Shown: positions 7,940 to 15,480, numbered from the stretch's first letter. The stretch: 15,625 nucleotides of DNA from RGIG6353 sp045594565 (GCA_045594565.1 JAZNYT010000090.1:1-15625), one strand, 5' to 3'. Numbers and translations are program-made. Notes: generated by a model not told the origin, from the letters alone.

Positions 7940-10075
7940 TTATAATCGATACGAAAGCTCGATGTAGACGTTAGAAACGAACGAAACAATCTTTGCTACA
8001 AGTCCTGAGAAGAGTACGCCAAGGAAGATGATTATTGCCATACCGATGATAGTACCGATACATGTAATAACGTTCTTACCAAGCGCGTAGTCGTGGATAA
8101 CGCTCATTGCAAAGAAGATAAGGAAGCCTGCCCATACAAATCCGATTGAGTTGATAAGTGTGATAACCGAACCTTCTTCTAAAAGAAGAACGTTGGATAT
8201 CGCGGTAGCAGGGATCATCATCATAGGAATGGGAAGCATTGCATAACCGGTCGCCATGAAGATGTCCTTCATGCTGCCTTCACCCTCGAAGAGAGTGGTA
8301 AGACACCAGTTAGCGATACACCAGAGAATGTAAGGCATAAGAACACCGAGTGTTTCTCCGATATAGCTGAGTCCTTCGGTTTCGGGAGCGTGAATGTAAG
8401 CCGTACCCGAAGAGCTGTAGATAAATCCGATAATAGTAAATACTACTATTGAAAGAGAAGCAGCCATGCTTCCTCGCTTTTCGTGCTTCATATCCCAGAA
8501 GCCGTCGAAGGGATGGAAGATTATGTGGCAAGCGTAAAGGAGTGTTTCCTTATAGCTTCTCTTGTCCTTCATCTTCTGTCCTGCTACGTTTACCTTGTTC
8601 GCATACTTGAAGAACTTGGCAAGGAGGAAGAAGAATACAATGATTACAAGGGGAATAACGAGAATCCAGTCACTCATCCAAGCTTTTCTTATCTGCTTGA
8701 AGGAGTTGGAGTACTTTTCAACAGCATGTGCATACTTGTACATTTCCATAGCTTCGTCGTATCTTCCCTGGCGGAAGTAGCTATCACCGATTCCGATGTA
8801 AGCCATATCGAAGTTGGAGTTACGCTGGAGAATTGCTTCCCAGTAAACAACTGCCTGGTCGTACTTTCTGTCTTCTGTGTTGCGGAGAGCTTCAACGAGA
8901 AGGTCACCGTACTCTGTTCTCTTATAGGTGGTGATTGTATCATTGGACTTATCAAGGATTACAAGCTCGTCGCCCTTGTAAGCGATACACTGAATGTTTG
9001 CGATATTACCGAGCTGTGAGCCCTTATCGCCGAATATGTAGAGAAGCTTACCGTCCTGGTCGTAGGTGAATATCTTACTTCTCTTTTCGTCGATGATTGA
9101 CCACATTCCTGCCGGACCAAGTGCTACGTCGATGATTTTTGAAGGACCTGTGATATTATAGCCTTCCATTTCGGTCATCTGAACCATAACTTCACCTGAG
9201 GGAGGATAGAAACCGTTACGGTTCATAACGTCCTGTCCTGAGGGGTTAAGCTTCTTAACGGGAGCGTAGTCGGCTGATTTATCCTTATTGTTGATAGCGT
9301 CCTGCTGTGAGCCTGAATCAATAGTAGAGGTTGTAACGTAGATGAATCCTACGTCATCAATTGTAAGATTGTTGTACTCTGTAGGAACGTACTGTGTGCT
9401 CTGGGCTCTCTGTGCCTTTGTCTGGAACTTTCTCCAGAAAATGTCAAGAGCTGAGGGAGTAGTCTTCTGAGCACCGAGGAATCCAAGGAATGTACCATCG
9501 GCATTCATTGAAATTACACCATAGGTTGTTGTCGAGGATACTACGTAGATTCTTCCCGCAGTATCAACTGCAACTGCAACGGGAGTGTAGATATGTCCTT
9601 CGGGGAATACGTCACTTTCGGGCTCGGGGATGATTCTCTTGAAAGAACCGTCTTCCCTGTTGAAAACAACAATTCTGTGGTTCTGTGAGTCTGCAACGTA
9701 AATTTCAATTTCGTTTACAAACACGCCTTCGGGAGCGGAAAGTGTGTCGTATACACCATGCTCATTATAGAAAGCGGAAATACCAAACTGTGTTTCCCAG
9801 TTTTCGTTTACAACAATTACACGGTTATTCTTCGTGTCAACGATGTAAACCATTTCGTGAGAGTCAACGAAAATGTCCTTAGGGCTATTGAGCTTAGTCG
9901 CGAGTGTAAGGTCATCGGAGTCGATGAGTCTGTCGGGAACGTAAGCATCAGGTGAAAGAGCCATAAAGCCGTCGATGTCATATGTGTAGGTTGCGTAAGG
10001 CACTGCAGCAAGAATGCTGGGCGCTACCATGAGGGCAACAAGGAGGGCTAAAAGAATAATTCTGAATTTTTTCAT
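7940..10075 (-). CDS. NHL-repeat beta-propeller / TPR / Yip1-domain membrane protein
   Basis: This 711-residue protein combines three parts. A Sec signal peptide (about 1-24) is followed by roughly six NHL-type propeller units. The clearest are SPKDIFVD...YIVDTKNNRVIV (64-88), APEGVFV...YVADSQNHRIVVF (114-138) and TPVAVAVD...IYVVS (164-180); weaker units lie near 237-250, 312-340 and 358-385. A TPR-like helical stretch covers about 392-460 (KYDQAVVYWEAIL, then GDSYFRQGRYDEAMEMY). A membrane helix spans about 468-487, a basic loop follows, and a Yip1-like domain (about 508-700) has HPFDGFWDMKHEKRGS and about five membrane helices. Propeller and TPR should be outside the cell and the Yip1 part in the membrane. 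The function is unknown; scaffold, sensor or accessory transport factor are possible. It lies between the first permease pair and the DUF5696-type gene. Its ribosome site overlaps the stop codon of the upstream permease. Confidence 0.85.
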   Translation of the reverse strand: MKKFRIILLALLVALMVAPSILAAVPYATYTYDIDGFMALSPDAYVPDRLIDSDDLTLATKLNSPKDIFVDSHEMVYIVDTKNNRVIVVNENWETQFGISAFYNEHGVYDTLSAPEGVFVNEIEIYVADSQNHRIVVFNREDGSFKRIIPEPESDVFPEGHIYTPVAVAVDTAGRIYVVSSTTTYGVISMNADGTFLGFLGAQKTTPSALDIFWRKFQTKAQRAQSTQYVPTEYNNLTIDDVGFIYVTTSTIDSGSQQDAINNKDKSADYAPVKKLNPSGQDVMNRNGFYPPSGEVMVQMTEMEGYNITGPSKIIDVALGPAGMWSIIDEKRSKIFTYDQDGKLLYIFGDKGSQLGNIANIQCIAYKGDELVILDKSNDTITTYKRTEYGDLLVEALRNTEDRKYDQAVVYWEAILQRNSNFDMAYIGIGDSYFRQGRYDEAMEMYKYAHAVEKYSNSFKQIRKAWMSDWILVIPLVIIVFFFLLAKFFKYANKVNVAGQKMKDKRSYKETLLYACHIIFHPFDGFWDMKHEKRGSMAASLSIVVFTIIGFIYSSSGTAYIHAPETEGLSYIGETLGVLMPYILWCIANWCLTTLFEGEGSMKDIFMATGYAMLPIPMMMIPATAISNVLLLEEGSVITLINSIGFVWAGFLIFFAMSVIHDYALGKNVITCIGTIIGMAIIIFLGVLFSGLVAKIVSFVSNVYIELSYRL

Positions 10076-10084
10076 ATTTCTTTA

Positions 10085-10091
10085 CCTCCTT
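10085..10091 (-). promoter_or_regulatory. Ribosome binding site overlapping the upstream stop codon
   Basis: AAGGAGG on the minus strand lies 9 bases before the ATG of the NHL/Yip1 gene and shares two bases with the TAA stop (10090-10092) of the upstream permease. This favours translational coupling of the two genes. Confidence 0.8.
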
Positions 10092-10962
10092 AATCCTTCA
10101 TACCGGACGATGACATCGTCTCGATGACGTTACTCTGTGAAATGACGAATACTGTGATAGGCACTACCATCATAACAACGGTAGAAGCGGCGGAAGCACC
10201 TGCACGGGCAATACCACCTGTTACTATCTGGCTTATCGCATAGGGGAAGGTCTTAAGCTCTTCACTAAATACGTAAACCGATGCGCCCTGATTCCAAAGT
10301 CCCTGGAAGGAGAAGATAATAAGTGTGAGCCAAGCAGGCTTAACCATGGGCATAACCAGAGTCCAGAGAATGTGCCATTCGGAAGCACCGTCAAGACGGG
10401 CTGATTCAAGAACTGAATCGGGAACGGAGGTTTCCATGAACTGCTTCATAAGGTAAAGACCCATTGTTGAACCCATAGCGGGAACGATAATTGCGAAATA
10501 TGTATCAACCCATCCGAGTGCTGACATAGTAATAAAGTTTGTAATACCAGCAACTGTTGTGTTGAACATGAGTGAATAAACGATTACGTTGAAGAGGAAC
10601 TTTCTTCCGGGGAACTTGATTTTAGCAAGTGAATAAGCTGCGAAAGAAGAAAGCATAACGTTACCGAACGTACCAAGTGTAGAGATGAACACCGTGTTGA
10701 ATATGTATCTTGAGAACGGAACCCAAGAGGTAGACATCAACTGGAACAGGTCGGTAAAGTTTTTCATTGTGGGGTTAACTACGTAAAGTCTGGGGGGGAA
10801 CATCCACAACTCGTTCAAGGGCTTAAGAGCCTGTACTATTGTATAGTACATAGGGAAGAACATGAATACACCAAAGACGAGCAATACGCCGTTGATACTG
10901 AGGTCTCCTGCGAAAGAACGGTTGAGAGCATGATTATGTTTTTTAATTCTAAGCTTTGACAT
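10090..10962 (-). CDS. Carbohydrate ABC transporter permease, MalG-like (first pair)
   Basis: This 290-residue permease has helices at about 22-45, 86-112, 122-142, 152-172, 205-222 and 258-276. The EAA loop reads VLESARLDGASEW (184-196) with VMP at 203-205. The end, ETMSSSGMKD, fits the conserved tail of MalG/YtcP-type subunits. The ATG comes one base after the TAG of the MalF-like gene (TAGTATG). The only Shine-Dalgarno-like sequence (AAGGTAGG) therefore lies inside the upstream coding end, implying coupled translation and equal amounts of the two subunits. It pairs with the MalF-like protein encoded just upstream and needs an ATPase supplied from elsewhere. Confidence 0.94.
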   Translation of the reverse strand: MSKLRIKKHNHALNRSFAGDLSINGVLLVFGVFMFFPMYYTIVQALKPLNELWMFPPRLYVVNPTMKNFTDLFQLMSTSWVPFSRYIFNTVFISTLGTFGNVMLSSFAAYSLAKIKFPGRKFLFNVIVYSLMFNTTVAGITNFITMSALGWVDTYFAIIVPAMGSTMGLYLMKQFMETSVPDSVLESARLDGASEWHILWTLVMPMVKPAWLTLIIFSFQGLWNQGASVYVFSEELKTFPYAISQIVTGGIARAGASAASTVVMMVVPITVFVISQSNVIETMSSSGMKD

Positions 10963-10963
10963 A

Positions 10964-11920
10964 CTACTGACCTACCTTCGACAAAAGTTTTTTAATTACC
11001 ATGTTACTTCCTATCATCATGAAGAAGAGGACTGTTGCGATTGCTGATGCATAACCCATTTCAAATCGCTGTCCGCCGTAGTCATCAAGATGGTGCATGA
11101 TAGTGTGTGCGCAGTAATCAGGGCTGGGGAAACCAACAAGTGCTGTAATAACGCCTCCGAAACCGAAGGAAGATGTGATAGACATAACCGCACCGAACAT
11201 CATCTGAGGCTTCATTGAAGGAAGTGTTATAGACCAGAGCTCCTGCCATCTGTTCTTAATACCGTCCATCGCACCTGCTTCATAAAGGCTTCTGTCTACT
11301 ACCTGGAAACCTGCGATGAAGGAAAGGAAGGACGTACCAAGGCTGGTCCACAGAGCTACTATGATTACAAGAGGCATTATGTAGCTTGTGTTAGTGAAGA
11401 ACTGAATGGGAGTGCTGATTACGCCTGTGTCTATGAGGAACGCGTTAACAAGACCGTACTGGTCACCAGAGAAAAGTGTTGTCCAGATAAGGTAAACGTT
11501 ACCCGAAATAGAGGGAGCGTAGAATATGAGGGTTACCAGAGCTCTCATTTTGGGAGAGAGCTCGTTGATAAACCACGCAAACATAAGTGATAAGAGGTAG
11601 GACACAGGTCCTGTGATTGCTGCGAATATCAAAGTGTTCTTAAGGGCAAGAAGGAAGATATCGTCATCAAGGAAGAGTCTTACGTAGTTGTCCATAAAAA
11701 CGAAATCGGGGAATTCCAGCATATTGAAGTTTGTTAAGCTGATGATAACTGATAATATAACGGGAGCAACCGTAAATACCGTAAAGATAAGATAGAAGGG
11801 AGCAAGAAGCAGATATGCTACGTAGTTCTTCTTCATCTCATTCCACGTGTACTGAGCCTTTGTCATTTCGTGAACCGAAACGGGCTTCTTCTTGGCAACC
11901 GCCGCTTTTGTATTAGCCAT
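10964..11920 (-). CDS. Carbohydrate ABC transporter permease, MalF-like (first pair)
   Basis: This 318-residue permease has a Lys/Ala-rich cytoplasmic start and six predicted membrane helices (about 33-61, 93-117, 126-148, 179-204, 234-262, 288-310). The EAA loop is canonical: YEAGAMDG (213-220) with ITLP at 231-234. It has the compact loop lengths usual for LacF/UgpA/YtcP-like sugar permeases, unlike the second MalF-like protein in this operon. The start has AAGGAG 8 bases before the ATG. It directly follows the solute-binding protein gene (40-base gap), so this pair is the most likely cognate translocator for that binding protein. Confidence 0.94.
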   Translation of the reverse strand: MANTKAAVAKKKPVSVHEMTKAQYTWNEMKKNYVAYLLLAPFYLIFTVFTVAPVILSVIISLTNFNMLEFPDFVFMDNYVRLFLDDDIFLLALKNTLIFAAITGPVSYLLSLMFAWFINELSPKMRALVTLIFYAPSISGNVYLIWTTLFSGDQYGLVNAFLIDTGVISTPIQFFTNTSYIMPLVIIVALWTSLGTSFLSFIAGFQVVDRSLYEAGAMDGIKNRWQELWSITLPSMKPQMMFGAVMSITSSFGFGGVITALVGFPSPDYCAHTIMHHLDDYGGQRFEMGYASAIATVLFFMMIGSNMVIKKLLSKVGQ

Positions 11921-11960
11921 TGATTTTTCTCCTTTTCAATTTTTTTACTGCGGCAGTTCT

Positions 11961-14900
11961 TTAAGACTTTTTGAAGTCTTCAAGAGTAGGCAGATTGAAT
12001 TCTTCGCGCTTTCTTGAAAGCTCTGCGTTGATTACGTCGATGTAGCTGAGCATTTCTTCAACAGGGTTTGCATCTTCGTTGTATGCTGCAAGGAATGCAA
12101 AGTTTACGTAACGTGTAATGATGTAACCACCGGGCATTTCGGGAGTTACCGCAAGGTTATTAAACTGGTCGCGAAGCGCTGCAAGAACTTCGGGTGACCA
12201 AGGCTGATTTTCAAGAGCTGCAAGGTTAGCGGTTGCATACTGTCCTGAAGGACCGAGAAGGGTTACGAGCTCGTTACCGTAGGTGGTCTGTGCGTACTCG
12301 TCTGTCCACCACTTCATGAACTTCCAGGATCTTTCTTCGTCTCCCAATGCACCCCTCATCATAATTACGCAGGATACAGCGGAAACTGAATTGTAGTTGA
12401 TGCTTTCGATTTCCTTTTCGCCTGTTTCGGCATTGTAGATTATATCTCCGTTTTCATCGGTCTTATAGGTTGCAGTACCGGGAAGACGTGTAATCTTCCA
12501 AAGTCCGCTGATTTCGGGAGCGAAAATCTGGAGCTGGTTGTATGAAGTATATGCTGAAACCGCGATAGGCATTTCACCTGATCTGAAACGGTTAGCAAAG
12601 TCGAATGTCAAGGGGAATGAATACATTGTGAAGTATTCGCAAACTTCCTTGAAGCAGTCAAGAGCGGTGTTGGAATCAAGGTTTATCTGCATACCGCGTG
12701 TGAGATATGCATCCTTGGCATCAAAGCCTGCTGCTACCATTTCTTCCTCGCTGATCGCGTCCTTGTACATAGGCTCATCCTTCTGGTACATAAGCATTGT
12801 GGTACCTGCAAGGTTGGAGGGGAAGCCTGCCTGAAGGTTGTTGGACTGAAGTACGGGAAGAATTGCATAAAGGTCATCCCAAGTCTTGGGGATCTTCATA
12901 TCAAGCTCTGCAAATACGTCAAGTCTTACGAAGAGCATGCTGAACGTTTCTGTTTCGGGAAGTCCGTAAACCTCATCGTAAAGAGTAAGAGGAATCATTG
13001 CAGTCTTACTGAATCTCTCTCTTACCTCGTCCATTCCTTCCATATTTGTTACAGGAAGAACGGCACTTCTGATAGCGTAGTTGATACACGTATCGGATGT
13101 GTTCTGGATGGATACGTCAGGACCTGTTCCTGCAAGTGTTGCGGGAAGGAGTGAACCGCCTGCAACAAGCTTGAGGTTTACGGGTACACCGTATTCTGCG
13201 GTAAAGTCTGTAAGCATTGAACGGATGATCTGTGCCTGGTCACGACCTGCTGTCATCCAAACCTGAAGGGGGTCTTCGTCGTTTTCGGACTTATCCATAG
13301 CGCCGAGGTTATTATAGTCGCTGATGAAGCTCATTACAAAGGAGGAAAGCTCATACTTAAGTCCTTCGAAAAAGCCTGCATTTGCTTCGGGAAGCTCTTT
13401 GTTATCAGCGGGCTGTACCTGAATGTAGTCGAGAAGGAGGGGCTGTGAACGAGCCGTCTGAATCCAAGTACCGAGTGAACCGATGTTATCCTTCAAGGTT
13501 CCAAGGTTAGGAGCAACGTCGTCATCGTCTGAACCCATAAGGTCAAGGATAAGAGCAATCTTGTCAAGAAGAACTGAGTCTTCACCCTTCTGACCTGTAA
13601 TTATTTCAAGTCTCTTGGATATATCGGTAAGACGCTTACCTTCTTCTACAAGACCCTTCATAACGTCGGGCATCAGAACTGTGAAACCATAGTCTCGATA
13701 GATGTCGGGGTTAGGTCCGGTAACCATTATAATTTTAAGGTAGTAATTATTGATGTTTACCATGCACTCGTCAACTTCGCGAAGTATTTCAGCCATATCG
13801 CCGAGAACTACTTCCATCTTAACAACGTGCTTACCCTTTGTAAGGTAGAAGTTGAAGGGAGCAATGATGGTATTGCCCTTCTTGTCCTGTGAATCGATTC
13901 CAAGGAACTGAGTCTGCCAGGATGAATCGTAGTTGAAGGAAACGTCGTTCGCTTCAGTAAAAGGAACTTCGCCGTCTATGTAGATTCTACGAGAAACGAA
14001 CATACCTGCAAGAGTGTCCTGCTTGAAACGTGTTGCAATCTGATAAAGTCCGTCTTCGGGAACTTCTATTTCCCACTCGATCCACTGACCATTGGACTGC
14101 CACTTGTTTCCGCCTATAGTATTAAGGAAGACTTTAGAAGCATCCTGAGGCTCGTTTGCTGCAGAAGTTCTGTCGGTAACTGCATATATTGACTGGTCAG
14201 AAGTACGGTATGCATGCTCAGCCTGATACTTGATAGGCTTAACGGAAGACGCTGCCTTGTAACCATTGCTTGCATATTCCTTTTCAACCTCTGCGTAGGT
14301 CTTCTGACCATCGCTGAAGTATACTCTGACGGATTTAACGATCATACCTTCTTTGATACCGTTTATGGTAACTGTGTGTTCGCCCTGTCCGAGATAGTAC
14401 TTAAGAGGCTCTTGATAATAACCTGTCGTATCGTAAACAAAACGCTTAGACCAGGTGGGGCGAGCCGCTTTTGCCGGTTTTATTTCATTACCGTTGATGT
14501 CGTGAAGAAATCCACGGTCAAATCTTGTGTCGTATTCATCAACCCATGTTCCTACGAAAGATATGGATCTTGTCTCCGAATAAGGATATGCGCCGTCTAC
14601 CATCAATGCACGTTCAATGTTATTTGAACTTGCGGAAGCAGCCATATACTCTACCTCGAAGTTGTAAAATCCAGCTGCTTCAATGTTAAATGCGAAGGTA
14701 AGCTCGGACGATGCGGTCGTAAGTAATACGCCTTCAACGTCAGCCATTCCTGCCTTTGCATCAGAAACAAGCTCCTCAAGGTATTTTTTGTTGTATTTAT
14801 TGTGCTCCTCTGTCTTACCTGCAACGTTCTTCGTCATCTTTTGGGTAATCTCTATCTGAGAAGCATACTTCGCGGTAAGCTCTGCTCCGAGCTCCTCCGC

Positions 14901-15194
14901 ATTAAGAAGTCTTACGTCTTCGGTGGTCTTATCGGCAACCACGTCTGCACTTGTAAGGAAAATATCATCCTTACCGTTCTGAGGTACCTCTATTTCCTCA
15001 AGGTACTCCTGATAGCTCAATGCTGAAAGCAGAGCTTTAACCTCCGCAAGCTCTTCCTCTGCCGTCTTTTCACCTGTGTTTACAGGCAAGGTTCCGGCAA
15101 CAGTCTCGGCGAATGCTACTGTGCCAAGCTGAGTGGCAAGCATCACTATAACCAAGAAAGCTGCAAGGGATCTTGAAAAAAGCGATCTAAACAT
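11961..15194 (-). CDS. Secreted solute-binding protein with tandem carbohydrate-binding-like modules
   Basis: This 1077-residue protein is more than twice the usual 420-550 residues of sugar-binding lipoproteins. Residues 1-29 are a Sec signal peptide with likely cleavage after AFA and no lipobox cysteine. Two beta-rich modules, about 150-295 and 322-490, resemble CBM-type jelly rolls and each other. Both contain a (V/I)DG...P(Y/F)(S/T)E segment, a later SW/TW aromatic and a YL.(Q/K)G(E/K)H.V strand. A helical stretch (about 500-635) leads to a family 1 extracellular solute-binding domain (about 643-1060). That domain has VWMTAGRDQAQIIRSMLTDF at its start, GPDVSIQNTS at 691-700, YGLPETETFSMLFVRLDVF at 743-761, and KFMKWWTDE near 958-966. 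The ATG has AGGAGG at 7 bases. It is the first gene of the operon, as expected for the component needed in greatest amount. The likely ligand is a glycan; its identity is not visible. Confidence 0.9.
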   Translation of the reverse strand: MFRSLFSRSLAAFLVIVMLATQLGTVAFAETVAGTLPVNTGEKTAEEELAEVKALLSALSYQEYLEEIEVPQNGKDDIFLTSADVVADKTTEDVRLLNAEELGAELTAKYASQIEITQKMTKNVAGKTEEHNKYNKKYLEELVSDAKAGMADVEGVLLTTASSELTFAFNIEAAGFYNFEVEYMAASASSNNIERALMVDGAYPYSETRSISFVGTWVDEYDTRFDRGFLHDINGNEIKPAKAARPTWSKRFVYDTTGYYQEPLKYYLGQGEHTVTINGIKEGMIVKSVRVYFSDGQKTYAEVEKEYASNGYKAASSVKPIKYQAEHAYRTSDQSIYAVTDRTSAANEPQDASKVFLNTIGGNKWQSNGQWIEWEIEVPEDGLYQIATRFKQDTLAGMFVSRRIYIDGEVPFTEANDVSFNYDSSWQTQFLGIDSQDKKGNTIIAPFNFYLTKGKHVVKMEVVLGDMAEILREVDECMVNINNYYLKIIMVTGPNPDIYRDYGFTVLMPDVMKGLVEEGKRLTDISKRLEIITGQKGEDSVLLDKIALILDLMGSDDDDVAPNLGTLKDNIGSLGTWIQTARSQPLLLDYIQVQPADNKELPEANAGFFEGLKYELSSFVMSFISDYNNLGAMDKSENDEDPLQVWMTAGRDQAQIIRSMLTDFTAEYGVPVNLKLVAGGSLLPATLAGTGPDVSIQNTSDTCINYAIRSAVLPVTNMEGMDEVRERFSKTAMIPLTLYDEVYGLPETETFSMLFVRLDVFAELDMKIPKTWDDLYAILPVLQSNNLQAGFPSNLAGTTMLMYQKDEPMYKDAISEEEMVAAGFDAKDAYLTRGMQINLDSNTALDCFKEVCEYFTMYSFPLTFDFANRFRSGEMPIAVSAYTSYNQLQIFAPEISGLWKITRLPGTATYKTDENGDIIYNAETGEKEIESINYNSVSAVSCVIMMRGALGDEERSWKFMKWWTDEYAQTTYGNELVTLLGPSGQYATANLAALENQPWSPEVLAALRDQFNNLAVTPEMPGGYIITRYVNFAFLAAYNEDANPVEEMLSYIDVINAELSRKREEFNLPTLEDFKKS
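11963..11980 (-). other. Small stem-loop at the 3' end of the binding-protein gene
   Basis: Minus-strand AAGACTT and AAGTCTT form a 7-base stem across the last codons and stop codon of the binding-protein gene. The following bases are A-rich, not T-rich, so it is not an intrinsic terminator. It could protect the upstream mRNA segment after processing, a common way to keep binding protein in excess over permeases. That role is inference. Confidence 0.35.
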
Positions 15195-15236
15195 TACTTT
15201 TCCTCCTGAAAGTTTTGGGTTGATTTACTCTAACAC

Positions 15237-15264
15237 TGTCCGAAATCATCTTCGACGTGTCCGA
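15237..15264. repeat. Direct repeat TGTCCGA, two copies 21 bases apart
   Basis: TGTCCGA occurs at 15237-15243 and 15258-15264, two helical turns apart. The second copy lies inside an inverted repeat GTGTC-C-GACAC (15257-15267). It is in the leader, about 115-140 bases downstream of the predicted transcription start. It could be a regulator site or an RNA structure element. Confidence 0.45.
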
Positions 15265-15274
15265 CACACACGCC

Positions 15275-15291
15275 GTCAAAAACGGTCAAAA
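15275..15291. repeat. Direct repeat GTCAAAA with 10-base period
   Basis: GTCAAAA occurs at 15275-15281 and 15285-15291, one helical turn apart. The same stretch also gives a small CCGT/ACGG stem on the minus strand. A tandem site with this period suits a dimeric activator or repressor bound to one face of the DNA. Confidence 0.4.
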
Positions 15292-15306
15292 TAGCTAATT
15301 TAAAGC

Positions 15307-15358
15307 ACTATTTCAGACTAAATTCGATACACAGATTTTAAACTGTTCACAAAATAGT
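15307..15358 (-). repeat. Inverted repeat ACTATTT/AAATAGT near the transcription start
   Basis: On the minus strand ACTATTT (15352-15358) pairs with AAATAGT (15307-15313) across about 38 bases. The distal arm lies in the loop of another inverted repeat, AAACTG...CAGTTT (15340-15345 and 15360-15365). The two pairings cannot both form simply, so they are alternative leader folds. Confidence 0.35.
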
Positions 15359-15382
15359 CCAGTTTGAGTATTTTACTGATAA

Positions 15383-15411
15383 AGTATATCATTAACACCC
15401 GATTTTGTCAA
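15383..15411 (-). promoter_or_regulatory. Sigma-A promoter of the seven-gene sugar operon
   Basis: The minus strand has a perfect -35 TTGACA (15406-15411), a 17-base spacer and a -10 TATACT (15383-15388, five of six consensus bases). This places the transcription start near 15376. It is the only strong promoter in front of the operon, and no later gap is large enough for another obvious one. A TGTTAAT motif sits in the spacer beside the -10. Confidence 0.82.
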
Positions 15412-15480
15412 GTATGACCATATTTGATTACACTATTATATATATATTAACAGTATTTTACATATTAACAAAATGTTAAC
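15391..15480. repeat. Repeated ATTAACA motif over and upstream of the operon promoter
   Basis: ATTAACA occurs on the plus strand at 15391-15397 (in the promoter spacer), 15446-15452 and 15464-15470, and the related palindrome GTTAAC lies at 15475-15480. The middle two copies are 18 bases apart. The surrounding DNA is A+T-rich, so chance is possible, but three exact heptamers around a promoter suggest an operator. Confidence 0.35.

Larger units (their letters stand above)
15195..15376 (-). promoter_or_regulatory. Operon 5' leader of about 180 bases
   Basis: The stretch from the predicted transcription start (near 15376) to the binding-protein ATG is untranslated and long for a simple sugar operon. 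It contains a TGTCCGA direct repeat, a GTCAAAA direct repeat and inverted repeats near the start site. I see no conserved riboswitch core that I recognise, no terminator-like hairpin with a T tract, and no short reading frame with a ribosome site. Confidence 0.5.

Noticed and set aside
7921..7989. Longer in-frame start for the DUF5696-type protein at 7989, adding 23 residues and overlapping the end of the NHL/Yip1 gene.
   Set aside because: The extra residues are not signal-peptide-like, whereas the Met at 7920 has AGGAGG at 6 bases and begins a clear signal peptide.
8483..9019. Plus-strand open frame of 178 residues opposite the NHL/Yip1 gene.
   Set aside because: There is no start signal or recognisable domain; the opposite strand encodes the TPR and Yip1 regions.
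11921..11960. Possible terminator or internal promoter in the 40-base gap after the binding-protein gene.
   Set aside because: The nearby stem is followed by A residues in the transcribed direction, and no -35/-10 pair is visible, so transcription should read through.
15195..15376. Riboswitch in the operon leader.
   Set aside because: No known aptamer core was recognised and no expression-platform terminator follows; only short repeats are visible.
15434..15449. Alternating TA tract that might suggest an origin or special DNA element.
   Set aside because: It is short, low-complexity sequence in A+T-rich intergenic DNA, without DnaA-box-like clusters or replication genes nearby.
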